A stretch of 64,000 nucleotides of DNA from positions 1 through 64,000 of the forward strand of contig JBBQCW010000002.1 of NCBI GenBank assembly GCA_038319025.1, read 5' to 3'. The notes below the pieces were generated by a model. It ran no database searches and was not told the origin of the DNA. It worked only from the letters and a program-made list of their open reading frames with translations. A program made the translations under genes and the position numbers. The stretch comes from JBBQCW01 sp038319025. Lineage in GTDB: Bacteria > Actinomycetota > Thermoleophilia > Solirubrobacterales > Solirubrobacteraceae. Below are positions 41,862-51,358 of the stretch, piece after piece. How positions within the stretch are numbered: the stretch's first letter is position 1; each line of letters begins with the position of its first letter.

Positions 41862-43121
41862 CTATCGCCACGCGTGGAGGTAATCGTCCTGCTCGCCCGA
41901 CAGCACGTCGATGCTCACGCCCAGCGCGGCCAACTTCAGGCGGGAGACCTCGCGGTCCAGGTCCGCCGGCACCGCCAGCACCGAGGGCGGCAGCTCCCCG
42001 TGGCGCGCCACCAGCAGTTCGACAGCCAGCGCCTGCAGCGCGAAAGACATGTCCATCACGTCTGCGGGATGCCCTTCGGCGGCGGCCAGGTTCACCACGC
42101 GGCCCTGGGCGATCAGGTTCAGCCGCCGGCCGCCGAGGTCGTACTGGTCGACGAGGGGCAGAACGGCCTGGCCGGGCCCGCCGGCAAGGCGCTCCAGCTC
42201 CGGCAGGTCGATCTCGACATCGAAGTGACCGGCGTTGGCCAGCAGGGCGCCGTCCTTCATCAGCTCAAAGTGCGGGGTGCTGAGCACGTTCAGCCCGCCC
42301 GTGACGGTGATGAACAGATCTCCGCGCGGTGCCGCGGCCACGGCCGTCATCACGTCGTACCCGGCCATCCGTGCTTCCAGGGCGCGCAGCGGGTCGACCT
42401 CGCAGACGATCACCGACGCGCCGAGGCCCTTGGCCCGCATCGCCACGCCGCGGCCCGTCCAGCCGTACCCGAGCACCACGACCGTGCGGCCCGCGAGCAG
42501 GACGTTCGTGGCCCGCAGGATGCCGTCGATCGCCGACTGGCCGGTGCCGTAGCGGTCGTTGAACGCCCGCTCGGAGTGCGCTTCGTTGACGGCGATCACG
42601 GGGCACGCCAGGCGACCGGCCGCCTCCAGACCGCGCAGGCGCAGCAGACCCGCGTTGGTCTCCTCGACCGCACCGATCATGCGTGCGGCGATCTCGGGGC
42701 GCCCCTCGTGGATCACCATCGCCAGGTCGGCGCCGTCGTCCAACGTGATCTGCGGCTCGCCGGCCACGAGCGCGCCGACGTGGGTCGCAAACGTGTCCAG
42801 GTCCTCCCCACGCCGTGCGCGGACCTCTACGCCGTCGTGCGCGACCAAGGCGGCGGCCACGTCGTCCTGCGTGGACAACGGGTTGGACGCACAAAGCGCG
42901 ACCTTGCCGCCGCCGGCCACCAGCGCTCGCACCAGGTTGGCCGTCTCAGCCGTCACGTGCAGACACGCGGCGATCCTGATGCCGTCCAGCGGCCGCTGCA
43001 CCCCGAACCGCTCTCGCAGCGAGCGCAGCACCGGCATCTGCCCATCCGCCCACGCGATCCGCGCCTCCCCCGCGTCAGCGAGGGAGATGTCCGCGATGTC
43101 GTGGGGAGGGAGTTCAGTCAT
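41862..43121 (-). CDS. S-adenosylhomocysteine hydrolase homologue lacking catalytic Lys/Asp
   Basis: The 419-residue protein has the NAD fold VVVLGYGWTGRG near 213-224 and the SAHH-type pattern, but without the about 40-residue insert of the canonical enzyme next to it, so it resembles the shorter archaeal/Thermotoga type. His55, the DDG aspartates and the EE near 153-154 that bind the substrate are kept, and so is NAGHFDVEID. At the redox site the known enzymes have TKxxFDN; here it is SERAFND, so the catalytic Lys is Glu184 and the catalytic Asp is Asn188. It may be a pseudoenzyme or use a different substrate. It lies after the ahcY terminator. Confidence 0.85.
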   Translation of the reverse strand: MTELPPHDIADISLADAGEARIAWADGQMPVLRSLRERFGVQRPLDGIRIAACLHVTAETANLVRALVAGGGKVALCASNPLSTQDDVAAALVAHDGVEVRARRGEDLDTFATHVGALVAGEPQITLDDGADLAMVIHEGRPEIAARMIGAVEETNAGLLRLRGLEAAGRLACPVIAVNEAHSERAFNDRYGTGQSAIDGILRATNVLLAGRTVVVLGYGWTGRGVAMRAKGLGASVIVCEVDPLRALEARMAGYDVMTAVAAAPRGDLFITVTGGLNVLSTPHFELMKDGALLANAGHFDVEIDLPELERLAGGPGQAVLPLVDQYDLGGRRLNLIAQGRVVNLAAAEGHPADVMDMSFALQALAVELLVARHGELPPSVLAVPADLDREVSRLKLAALGVSIDVLSGEQDDYLHAWR

Positions 43122-43140
43122 TGGGTCCGGTGCTCATGGG

Positions 43141-43174
43141 GAAAAGCAAAGGGGCCGCCCCGAAGGACGGCCCC
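43141..43174 (-). terminator. Rho-independent terminator of the MerR-ahcY operon
   Basis: The arms at 43151-43160 and 43165-43174 form a 10-bp GC-rich stem closed by a UUCG tetraloop on the minus strand, followed by TTTGCTTTTC (43150-43141). It lies between ahcY and the SAHH-like gene, so read-through rather than a shared full-strength transcript would supply the second gene. Confidence 0.9.
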
Positions 43175-43199
43175 GAGCCTACGGCAACGTGCGGGACGC

Positions 43200-44647
<1,448 letters not shown>

Positions 44648-44651
<4 letters not shown>

Positions 44652-45031
44652 GCGGTCTCCAGGACGGTGGGGTTCTGCAGGGCTACGGCGCGCAGGAGCC
44701 GCTGGTGCTTCTCCTGCTCCCAGCGCAGCCAGTTGGCTGCGGGGACGTCGTCCGGACGGCTGACCTTTTCTTCGAACCACGCCTCCACCGCGTCGTGGAG
44801 TTCCACGTCGCGGCGCAGGCGTAGCGCGAATCCGATGTCGGTGAGGCCGATGTCATGCGTGCTCAGCAGCTCGCGCAACGTGCGCAGGCGCTGGAGCTCG
44901 GCCGGTCCGTAGAGGCGATACCCGGCGTCCGACCGTGCGGGCTCAAGCAGCCCCGCACGTTCGATGTACCGGAGCATGCGGGGCGACCAACCGGTCGTCT
45001 CCGCTGCCTCGTGGATGGTCAGTGCGTCCAT
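44648..45031 (-). CDS. MerR-family regulator of the ahcY operon
   Basis: The ATG at 45031 gives 127 residues. The N-terminal winged helix reads LTIHEAAETTGWSPRMLRYIERAGLLEPARSDAGYRLYG, a textbook MerR domain, followed by a dimerisation helix and a short C-terminal part without metal cysteines. A large inverted repeat overlaps its promoter, suggesting autoregulation. Coupling to ahcY suggests it senses a methyl-cycle metabolite. Confidence 0.88.
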
Positions 45032-45033
45032 TC

Positions 45034-45069
45034 CCCACAACCTTACCACAGCTGTGTCAAGGTTTGGGG
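45034..45069. promoter_or_regulatory. 36-bp dyad operator overlapping the MerR-ahcY promoter
   Basis: Fourteen of 18 position pairs match around a GC centre (45051/45052); arm segments are CCCC, AACCTT and CCACAG against their complements. The minus-strand TAAGGT at 45045-45040 is a -10 element 8 bases from the ATG, so it lies inside the dyad and the mRNA may be leaderless. Confidence 0.65.
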
Positions 45070-45097
45070 AGGGGCGAGAAGCCCGACGCGCGGACGC

Positions 45098-46165
45098 TCA
45101 GCCCGTGGCCGCCAGGCCGTCCTTGAGCCGTGTCGCCAGTTCGCCCGGGGTGGGATCGACGCCGCGCAGCACGGACAGATAGATCGAGAGCAGGTCGCCT
45201 AGCAGCACAAGCGAAAAGACCCGCTCGATGGCCGTCGTCCCGCGGGAGTCGACCACATGGGTCACCGCGGCCTGGGGCGCGACGAGGACGCGGGTCAGAG
45301 CGATGCGCTCCTTGACCCGCGGGTGGGTATCGGCGTCGTCCAGGAAGATGGCCGCGAACCGGCCGTAGTCGGCGGCGCCCGTCCACCCCACCAGCTCGTT
45401 GTGATCGAACTCGGGCAGTTCGTGGGCGAACGCGGGGATCTTCACGTTCTGGTTGAGCTGCGTCTTCCAGCGGTAAGCGATCGGCGTCGTCAAGCCGGCG
45501 CCGACGATCACGGGGATCGTGCCGTGTAGCTCGCGAGCGAGAGACTTCGCCGGCGAGTCGTCGGCTCCGTCAGGACCCCAGGCCACGACGAGCGCCTCCA
45601 GGTGATCGGCAGCCACGTCGACCTCCGAGGCCATCCGGGGTGCCGCGCCGCACATTGCGGCCACGTGCAGCGTGGCGACCGTCGTGTAGGCCACGGCGGC
45701 GCGAGCGGTGTAGCCACCGGCGATCGGAATCACCGGCACGCCGTCGGCTCGAGCCAGCTCGGCCAGCTCGCCGCCCGCGGTGACGACCACGCGCTTGGCG
45801 CCCAGGGCGCCGGCGGCGTCGTAGGCCGCGAGTGTCTCCTCGCTGTCGCCGGAATAGCTCGCGCACAGCACTGTCGTGTCCGGGGTCGTCCAGGCCGGCA
45901 GGCCGTACGCCCGCGAGGACAGGATGGGCCGTGATGCCTGGTCGCCGAGCACGGCGCGGGCCAGGGCGCCGCCGACGCCTGCATCCCCCATGCCGGCCAC
46001 GACGAGGCCGCCCGGGCTGTCCCACTCACGCAAGTCCGCAGACTCGACCTTCCACTGCGCGTCGCGCAGGTGCTCGGGCAACGCCAGGACGTCGGTCAAC
46101 TGATCGGCGAGATCGACTTCCTCGATGGCGGGCCGGTCGAGCGTGCTCTGAGTCGTCTCGGTCAT
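45098..46165 (-). CDS. Bifunctional phosphoglucose/phosphomannose isomerase
   Basis: The 355-residue protein has the SIS-domain motif VVAGMGDAGVGGALARAV and ASYSGDSEETLAAYDAA, both phosphosugar-binding, and the PGI/PMI catalytic region AHELPEFDHNELVGW. This archaeal-type isomerase interconverts glucose-6-P, mannose-6-P and fructose-6-P. It follows the nucleotidyltransferase gene by 25 bases and would feed the GDP-mannose or glucose branch of the cluster. Confidence 0.88.
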   Translation of the reverse strand: MTETTQSTLDRPAIEEVDLADQLTDVLALPEHLRDAQWKVESADLREWDSPGGLVVAGMGDAGVGGALARAVLGDQASRPILSSRAYGLPAWTTPDTTVLCASYSGDSEETLAAYDAAGALGAKRVVVTAGGELAELARADGVPVIPIAGGYTARAAVAYTTVATLHVAAMCGAAPRMASEVDVAADHLEALVVAWGPDGADDSPAKSLARELHGTIPVIVGAGLTTPIAYRWKTQLNQNVKIPAFAHELPEFDHNELVGWTGAADYGRFAAIFLDDADTHPRVKERIALTRVLVAPQAAVTHVVDSRGTTAIERVFSLVLLGDLLSIYLSVLRGVDPTPGELATRLKDGLAATG

Positions 46166-46190
46166 GGGTCTCTTTCGATCTCGATCTTGA

Positions 46191-47294
46191 TCAGAATCGG
46201 ATGGCGCCCGCCGGAAGAACCGTCCCGGGGAACACACGCATGCCATGGTCCAGATGGTTGTCGGCGCCAATCTGCACGCCATCGCCGACGATCGTCTCGC
46301 CCGTCACGATGCACCTCGCACCGATGACGGCGCCCGGAGCGATCACGCAGTCGCGGATCTGGGCGTGCTCACCGATCTGAGCGCCGGCCAGAACGATTGC
46401 GCGTTCGACCGTCGCCCCGGTGCCCACGCTGACATCCGGGCCGATCACGGCCAGGCTGCCCACGAACGCGTCCTCAGCGATATGGGCGCGGGCCTCGACG
46501 AGCGCGGGCGCCGCGACCGTGCCGGCCACCGTCGCCGTCTCATCGATGTAGATGTGAGTGTCCCCGAGCTTGTCCAGCACCGCGGTCCGCACGCGCCCCT
46601 CGAGAATGTCGAAGGTGCCGCGCAGGTAACGGTCGGGCGTGCCGATGTCCATCCAGTACGCGTGGTCGGCGGCGAAACCGTACAGCCCGGCACCCACCAG
46701 GGCAGGCCAGATCTCACGTTCGATGGACACGTTGCGGTCCGCCTCGATCAGGTCGAGCACGGAGCGCTCGAGCACGTAGGCGCCGGCTGAGATGAGGTTC
46801 GTGTCGATCTCCTCGGGGCGGGGCTTCTCCAGGAAGCCCTTCACCGATGCGTCCTCGTTCAGCCGGACGAGGCCGTAAGCACTCGGGTCGGCGACGGGAA
46901 CCAGGGCGAGTGTTCCGGTGGCGCCCGTGCGCTCGTGCTGGGCCATCTGGGCGCCCAGGTCGATGTCGGTGAGCACGTCCCCGTTGAGCATCAGGAACCG
47001 CTCGGCCAGGAACTCTTCGGCGTACTTCAGGGCGCCGGCCGTGCCGCGCGGCTCGGGCTCGGTGACGAAGCGCAGCGTGATGCCCAACTGCGAGCCGTCG
47101 CCGAGTTCGGCCTCGATCTGGTCGGGCAGGAACCCGCAGGACATGATCACGTCGTCCACTCCGTGGGCGATCAGCCAGTCGAGCATATGGACGATGAACG
47201 GGCGGTCCACCAGCGTCACGACGGGCTTAGGGCGCAGGGACGTCAGCGGTCGCAGCCTCGTTCCCTCGCCGCCGACCAGGATCACCGCCTGCAT
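46191..47294 (-). CDS. Sugar-1-phosphate nucleotidyltransferase with beta-helix domain
   Basis: The 367-residue protein starts QAVILVGGEGTRLRPLTSLRPKPVV, has PRGTAGALKYAEEFL, MLNGDVLTDIDL and YWMDIGTPDRYLRGT, all typical of mannose-1-phosphate guanylyltransferase and glucose-1-phosphate thymidylyl/uridylyltransferase-like enzymes. The C-terminal about 130 residues are hexapeptide repeats of a left-handed beta-helix. The start overlaps the UDP-glucose dehydrogenase stop by 4 bases. Confidence 0.88.
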   Translation of the reverse strand: MQAVILVGGEGTRLRPLTSLRPKPVVTLVDRPFIVHMLDWLIAHGVDDVIMSCGFLPDQIEAELGDGSQLGITLRFVTEPEPRGTAGALKYAEEFLAERFLMLNGDVLTDIDLGAQMAQHERTGATGTLALVPVADPSAYGLVRLNEDASVKGFLEKPRPEEIDTNLISAGAYVLERSVLDLIEADRNVSIEREIWPALVGAGLYGFAADHAYWMDIGTPDRYLRGTFDILEGRVRTAVLDKLGDTHIYIDETATVAGTVAAPALVEARAHIAEDAFVGSLAVIGPDVSVGTGATVERAIVLAGAQIGEHAQIRDCVIAPGAVIGARCIVTGETIVGDGVQIGADNHLDHGMRVFPGTVLPAGAIRF

Positions 47295-48631
47295 CAGGAC
47301 CCTGCCTCCACCATGGGGCGACCGATGCCCTCATACGTCAGACCCGCGGCGCGCACGGCGACCGGATCCAGCGCGTTGCGGCCGTCGATCACGATCTTGC
47401 CGCGCATCAGCGAGGCCAGCTCGGCCCAGTCCAGCGTGCGGAACTCGTCCCACTCGGTCACGAGCACAACGGCGTCCGCGCCGCTGACCGCCGCCTGCAC
47501 GTCCGCGGCGAACTCCACGCCCGGGATCAACTTACGCGCCTCTTCCTCGGCGACCGGGTCGAAGGCACGTACGTGGGCGCCGTCAGCCTGCAAGCGAGCG
47601 GAAAGCACGAGCGACGAGGCCTCGCGCATGTCGTCCGTGTTGGGCTTGAAGGCCAGCCCGAGCAGGGCGATCTCCTTGCCCACGAGCGGCCCGAGATGCT
47701 TCTGCAGCTTGCCGATCACGCGCCGCTTCTGAAGTTCGTTGACCTCGATGACCGCATTCAACAGCTGGAAGTGGTAGCCGGAGTTACCGGCCAGTTGCTT
47801 GAGCGCGTTGACGTCCTTGGGGAAGCACGAGCCACCGAAGCCGATGCCGGGCTGCAGGAACTTAGGGCCGATGCGGGCGTCCAGGCCCATGCCCAGCGCC
47901 ACCTCGACCACGTCGGCGCCCGTCTCCTCGCACACGTTGGCGATCTCGTTGATGAACGAGATCTTGGTGGCCAGGAACGCGTTGGCGGCGAGCTTCACCA
48001 TCTCAGCCGAATGGATGTCGGTGCGTACGAGCACCCCCGTGCCGGCGCCGCCGTCCTCGGGCCGCAGCAGCGGTCGGTACAGGTCGGCCACCGCGTCCCC
48101 CGCCCAGTCGCCGTCGTCACCGATGACGACGCGGTCCGGCCGGGTGAAGTCGGCGATGGCGGAGCCCTCCTTGAGGAACTCCGGGCAGCTCACGTAGCGA
48201 AAGCCTTCCTTGCCCTGCTCGGCGAAGACGCGCTTGATCGAGGAGCCGGTACCCACCGGCACCGTCGACTTCATCACGAGGGCGTGGCGGTCGGACGCCG
48301 GCATCGAGGCGACCACGGCGTTGACCGCTGAGAGGTCTGCGTCACCGGAGTAGGTGGGCGGCGTGCCGACGGCCACGAACAGCAGGCGCGCATGTTCGAG
48401 CGCATCTGCGATGTCGGTGGAGAAGTGCAGACGATCGGCGTGCTCGGCGACCAGCTCGGCCAGCCCGGGCTCGTAGATCGGGATCTCGCCGCTGCGCAGC
48501 CGCTCGATCTTGGCTGCGTCGATGTCAATGCAGTAGACGTGGTTGCCCTGGGCGGCGAAACCGGCTGCCGTGACCAGGCCCACGTACCCGGTGCCGATGA
48601 CCCCGATCGGCTCGCGTTCAGTGATGCTCAT
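47294..48631 (-). CDS. ugd: UDP-glucose 6-dehydrogenase
   Basis: The 445-residue protein oxidises UDP-glucose to UDP-glucuronate. It has the NAD motif GVIGTGYVGLVTAAGFAAQG, VGTPPTYSGDADLS, KSTVPVGTGS, SCPEFLKEGSAIADF, and GIGFGGSCFPKD with the catalytic Cys. It sits with LCP and nucleotidyltransferases, so the product is probably used for a wall or capsule polymer. Confidence 0.95.
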   Translation of the reverse strand: MSITEREPIGVIGTGYVGLVTAAGFAAQGNHVYCIDIDAAKIERLRSGEIPIYEPGLAELVAEHADRLHFSTDIADALEHARLLFVAVGTPPTYSGDADLSAVNAVVASMPASDRHALVMKSTVPVGTGSSIKRVFAEQGKEGFRYVSCPEFLKEGSAIADFTRPDRVVIGDDGDWAGDAVADLYRPLLRPEDGGAGTGVLVRTDIHSAEMVKLAANAFLATKISFINEIANVCEETGADVVEVALGMGLDARIGPKFLQPGIGFGGSCFPKDVNALKQLAGNSGYHFQLLNAVIEVNELQKRRVIGKLQKHLGPLVGKEIALLGLAFKPNTDDMREASSLVLSARLQADGAHVRAFDPVAEEEARKLIPGVEFAADVQAAVSGADAVVLVTEWDEFRTLDWAELASLMRGKIVIDGRNALDPVAVRAAGLTYEGIGRPMVEAGS

Positions 48632-48671
48632 GCGGTGGCGAAGGCTAGACGAACGGTGCCGGCGCAGGCCG

Positions 48672-50186
48672 CTACGTGCCGACCCGGCGCAGGGAGCGGG
48701 CGATTCCCAGCATCTGCTGGTTGGTGAGCGTGTGCAGCAGCGTGTTGGCGACCCAGTACTGCCCCCGTGGGGAGCGCCAGGAGACGATGCGCAGGCGACT
48801 GCCGTCGTAGAACAGGTTGTAGGTGCGGCCGCCCATGGTGCGCTTCTCGCTCGGGTTGTCGAGGATCGGCGGCGACGGCCAGGTGGTGCCCTGAATGCCG
48901 TAGTACTGGCCCAGCTGCCCGGCGTTCACGACGATCCGGTAGGCCTGGTAGCGGTGCTTGTCACGGTCGGCGATCGAGTACGCGCGCCGATCGCTGGACG
49001 TGTACCGGGCGCCGACCGCCATCAGGGTCGGGTAGTACACCGGGAAGCGAGTGCGGTTGGCCAGCGCGATGGCTTCGTCCTCGCCTGCGGTCTTGTTCAG
49101 CAGCAGACCGGGCGGGATCAGGCTGCTCTGGCGGCGCGCCTTGCGCTTGTCCCGGGCACGCTTGCCCTGGTTGGTCACCTTCGTCTTTCCACGAGCGCCC
49201 GGCGAGCTCTTGGCGTTCATGAACCGCTTCACGGCGAGCTGGAGGTTGGCCGGCGTGACCGTCACGTAGGAGGGGCCGGCGTCGCCCGGGAACTGGACCT
49301 CCTGGATGGGGTTGCCCGCGGACTCGGCGGTCAGCTTGAGCAGTTGAAGGATGGCCGAGGTGCCGTGGATGTCGGTCTGCGTGTAGCGACCAAAGATCCG
49401 CAGGAGTTCGTCACGGTTGTCGAAGATCTTGGCCAGACCGATCTGGTCCTTCGCCTGGCGCAGGAAATCCTGCTGGCGCGCGGCGCGCACCAGGTCGGTG
49501 TCGAAGTGGCGGTAGCGCACGTAGTCCAGTGCGTTGTGCCCGCAGAGCTTCTGATACCCGGCCTGGACGTCGATCGTGGCGTACAGCCCACCCCCGCCGG
49601 CCGGTGGGTTGTTGCTGTTGAAGTAGTGCCGGTCGACATCGGCGTAGACGCAGCCCAGGCGGGAGACGGCCTTCTTGAAGCCGCCGAAGTTCACGTTCAC
49701 CACGTGGTTGACGCCGATGCCCAGCAGCTGCTTGACCGTCTGGACCGCGAGCTTAGGCCCGCCGATGTAGTAGGCGTCGTTGATCTTGCTCACGCCATGG
49801 CCGGGGATCGCCACCTTGAGATCGCGCGGGATCGACATGACCGTGGTAGCGGCCTTGTTGGGATCCAGGCGCACCAGCAGCATCGTGTCGGAGCGCGAGT
49901 GACCTCCGACCAGGGTGTCCGCGTAGCGCTTGTCGGAGCCCAGCACCAAGATGGTCTGCGGGCCGCCCGGACTCACGTCGGAGAGCACATCCTTGACGTT
50001 CGGGATCGGCGTGCTGCCTGAGTTGAAGATGTCGACGGCGTGCTTGATCTCCAGCAGCCCGGCGCTCGCGACGGCACCCCCGGTGAGCAGGACGATCAAC
50101 GTCGCGCCCAACGCCATGCGCCAGAACAGGTGCCGGCCCACGCGGGGCGGCGGCTCCAGCGGCGTTCCCGGGGGATAGGCGCTCAT
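48672..50186 (-). CDS. LytR-CpsA-Psr family protein with extra C-terminal domain
   Basis: The 504-residue protein has a cytoplasmic N-terminus, one membrane segment (MALGATLIVLLTGGAVASAG) and the LCP domain from about 75 to 330: ILVLGSDKR, SRSDTMLLVRLD, SIPRDLKVAIPG, GLYATIDVQAGYQKLCGHNALDYVRYRH and RQQDFLRQ. LCP enzymes attach polymers to peptidoglycan. After a basic linker (RARDKRKARRQ) there is a further domain of about 140 residues ending YWVANTLLHTLTNQQMLGIARSL. The start overlaps the M20 gene by 4 bases. Confidence 0.92.
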   Translation of the reverse strand: MSAYPPGTPLEPPPRVGRHLFWRMALGATLIVLLTGGAVASAGLLEIKHAVDIFNSGSTPIPNVKDVLSDVSPGGPQTILVLGSDKRYADTLVGGHSRSDTMLLVRLDPNKAATTVMSIPRDLKVAIPGHGVSKINDAYYIGGPKLAVQTVKQLLGIGVNHVVNVNFGGFKKAVSRLGCVYADVDRHYFNSNNPPAGGGGLYATIDVQAGYQKLCGHNALDYVRYRHFDTDLVRAARQQDFLRQAKDQIGLAKIFDNRDELLRIFGRYTQTDIHGTSAILQLLKLTAESAGNPIQEVQFPGDAGPSYVTVTPANLQLAVKRFMNAKSSPGARGKTKVTNQGKRARDKRKARRQSSLIPPGLLLNKTAGEDEAIALANRTRFPVYYPTLMAVGARYTSSDRRAYSIADRDKHRYQAYRIVVNAGQLGQYYGIQGTTWPSPPILDNPSEKRTMGGRTYNLFYDGSRLRIVSWRSPRGQYWVANTLLHTLTNQQMLGIARSLRRVGT

Positions 50187-51334
50187 GCCAGGCCGCCCTC
50201 GACGGCACGCAACTCGGGGCCTTCGCCGTCACTCAGTCGAGCCGGCAGCGCCGCGATGAAGTCGCCTAGCGCCTCGCGATAGAGGGCCAGAGAGCTGATC
50301 GACACCCATTCCTCGGGGCCGTGATGGCCGGCACCGATCGGCCCGAACTCCACGGCCGGGATGCCGGCTTCGATGAACGAGATGGCGTCCGAGGCGCCGT
50401 CCCGGCCGACGGAAAGCGCCTCGCCGGAAACGGCGCGGCCTACGCCCTCGCGCAGGGCGAGCACGTACGGGTTCGTCCGTGACACGACGACCGGCGCGCG
50501 CTGGAAGACGCGCAGGACCTCGAGATCGCGGATCGCGCGCACCTGGGCGAGGATCTCCCCCGGGTCCTGCCCCGGCAGGTAACGGATGTCGACGTCCATC
50601 GAACACGCGTCGGGCACTTTGTTGAACGCGTCGCCACCCGCGATGCGGGCCAGGTTGATCGACGGCCGGTCGAAAAGATCGGAGGACATCCTGGAGAAGG
50701 GAAGCGTCTCGATCCGACGGAACGCGTGGTGGGCCTTGAGAATCGCGTTGTCACCGAGCCACGGAGTCGATCCGTGGGCGGCTGTTCCCGAGAGTTGGAC
50801 GCGCAAGGCGAGGACGCCCTTGGCCTGGACGCCGATGTGCAGATCGGTCGGCTCGCCGGTGATCGCGAAGTCGCCGTCGAGGCCCGCCCGGACAATCGCG
50901 TCCGTCGACCGGTTCTCCACATCCTCCGACTCCTCGTCCGGCACGCAGACGAACCGGACCCGCACCTGATCCTGAGCGGCCGCGTCGCGTACCGCGCACA
51001 TGAGCGCGGCGAGCGCGCCCTTCATGTCGTAAGCACCGCGGCCGATCAGCCGATCGCCTTCGACGCGGGGCGTGAACTGGCCTTCCCGGGCCGGGACCAC
51101 GTCGATGTGGCCGTGCAGGATCACCGTGGGCACGCCTTCGGGCCCGCCCACGTCGGCGCGAACGACCGGCAATCCCTCGTGATCGATGTCGATCACCGGG
51201 ATCTCGCGGGACTCCAGCCACCCCTTGACGAAGGCGGCCGCCGCCCGGATCCCCTCAGGGTTGGAGGTGTCGTACCCCATCAGCCGTTCGGCGAGGAGTT
51301 GCTCGTCGCCTCCGGAGCGTCGGGAATCGGCCAT
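50183..51334 (-). CDS. M20 family metallopeptidase (DapE/ArgE-like)
   Basis: The 383-residue protein has VILHGHIDVVP (metal His and Asp), GRGAYDMKGALAALM, VPDEESED (catalytic and ligand Glu), ITGEPTDLHIGVQAKG and the final metal His in GAGHHGPEEW. The ATG at 51334 is preceded by TATCCT 6 bases upstream. The substrate, an N-acyl amino acid or dipeptide, cannot be chosen by sequence. It is the first gene of the envelope cluster. Confidence 0.9.
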   Translation of the reverse strand: MADSRRSGGDEQLLAERLMGYDTSNPEGIRAAAAFVKGWLESREIPVIDIDHEGLPVVRADVGGPEGVPTVILHGHIDVVPAREGQFTPRVEGDRLIGRGAYDMKGALAALMCAVRDAAAQDQVRVRFVCVPDEESEDVENRSTDAIVRAGLDGDFAITGEPTDLHIGVQAKGVLALRVQLSGTAAHGSTPWLGDNAILKAHHAFRRIETLPFSRMSSDLFDRPSINLARIAGGDAFNKVPDACSMDVDIRYLPGQDPGEILAQVRAIRDLEVLRVFQRAPVVVSRTNPYVLALREGVGRAVSGEALSVGRDGASDAISFIEAGIPAVEFGPIGAGHHGPEEWVSISSLALYREALGDFIAALPARLSDGEGPELRAVEGGLA

Positions 51335-51340
51335 GCCGAC

Positions 51341-51350
51341 AGGATAGGGT
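51341..51350. promoter_or_regulatory. Overlapping divergent -10 elements (M20 peptidase/saccharopine-like)
   Basis: The decamer AGGATAGGGT holds TATCCT on the minus strand and TAGGGT on the plus strand, sharing the TA. They end 6 and 8 bases from the start codons at 51334 and 51359, which are 24 bases apart. No Shine-Dalgarno is present. Confidence 0.65.
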
Positions 51351-51358
51351 TGGCGCCG

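Noticed and set aside
44652..44700. SAH riboswitch before ahcY
   Set aside because: The upstream sequence is the coding end of the MerR gene with a 4-base overlap, leaving no leader for an aptamer.
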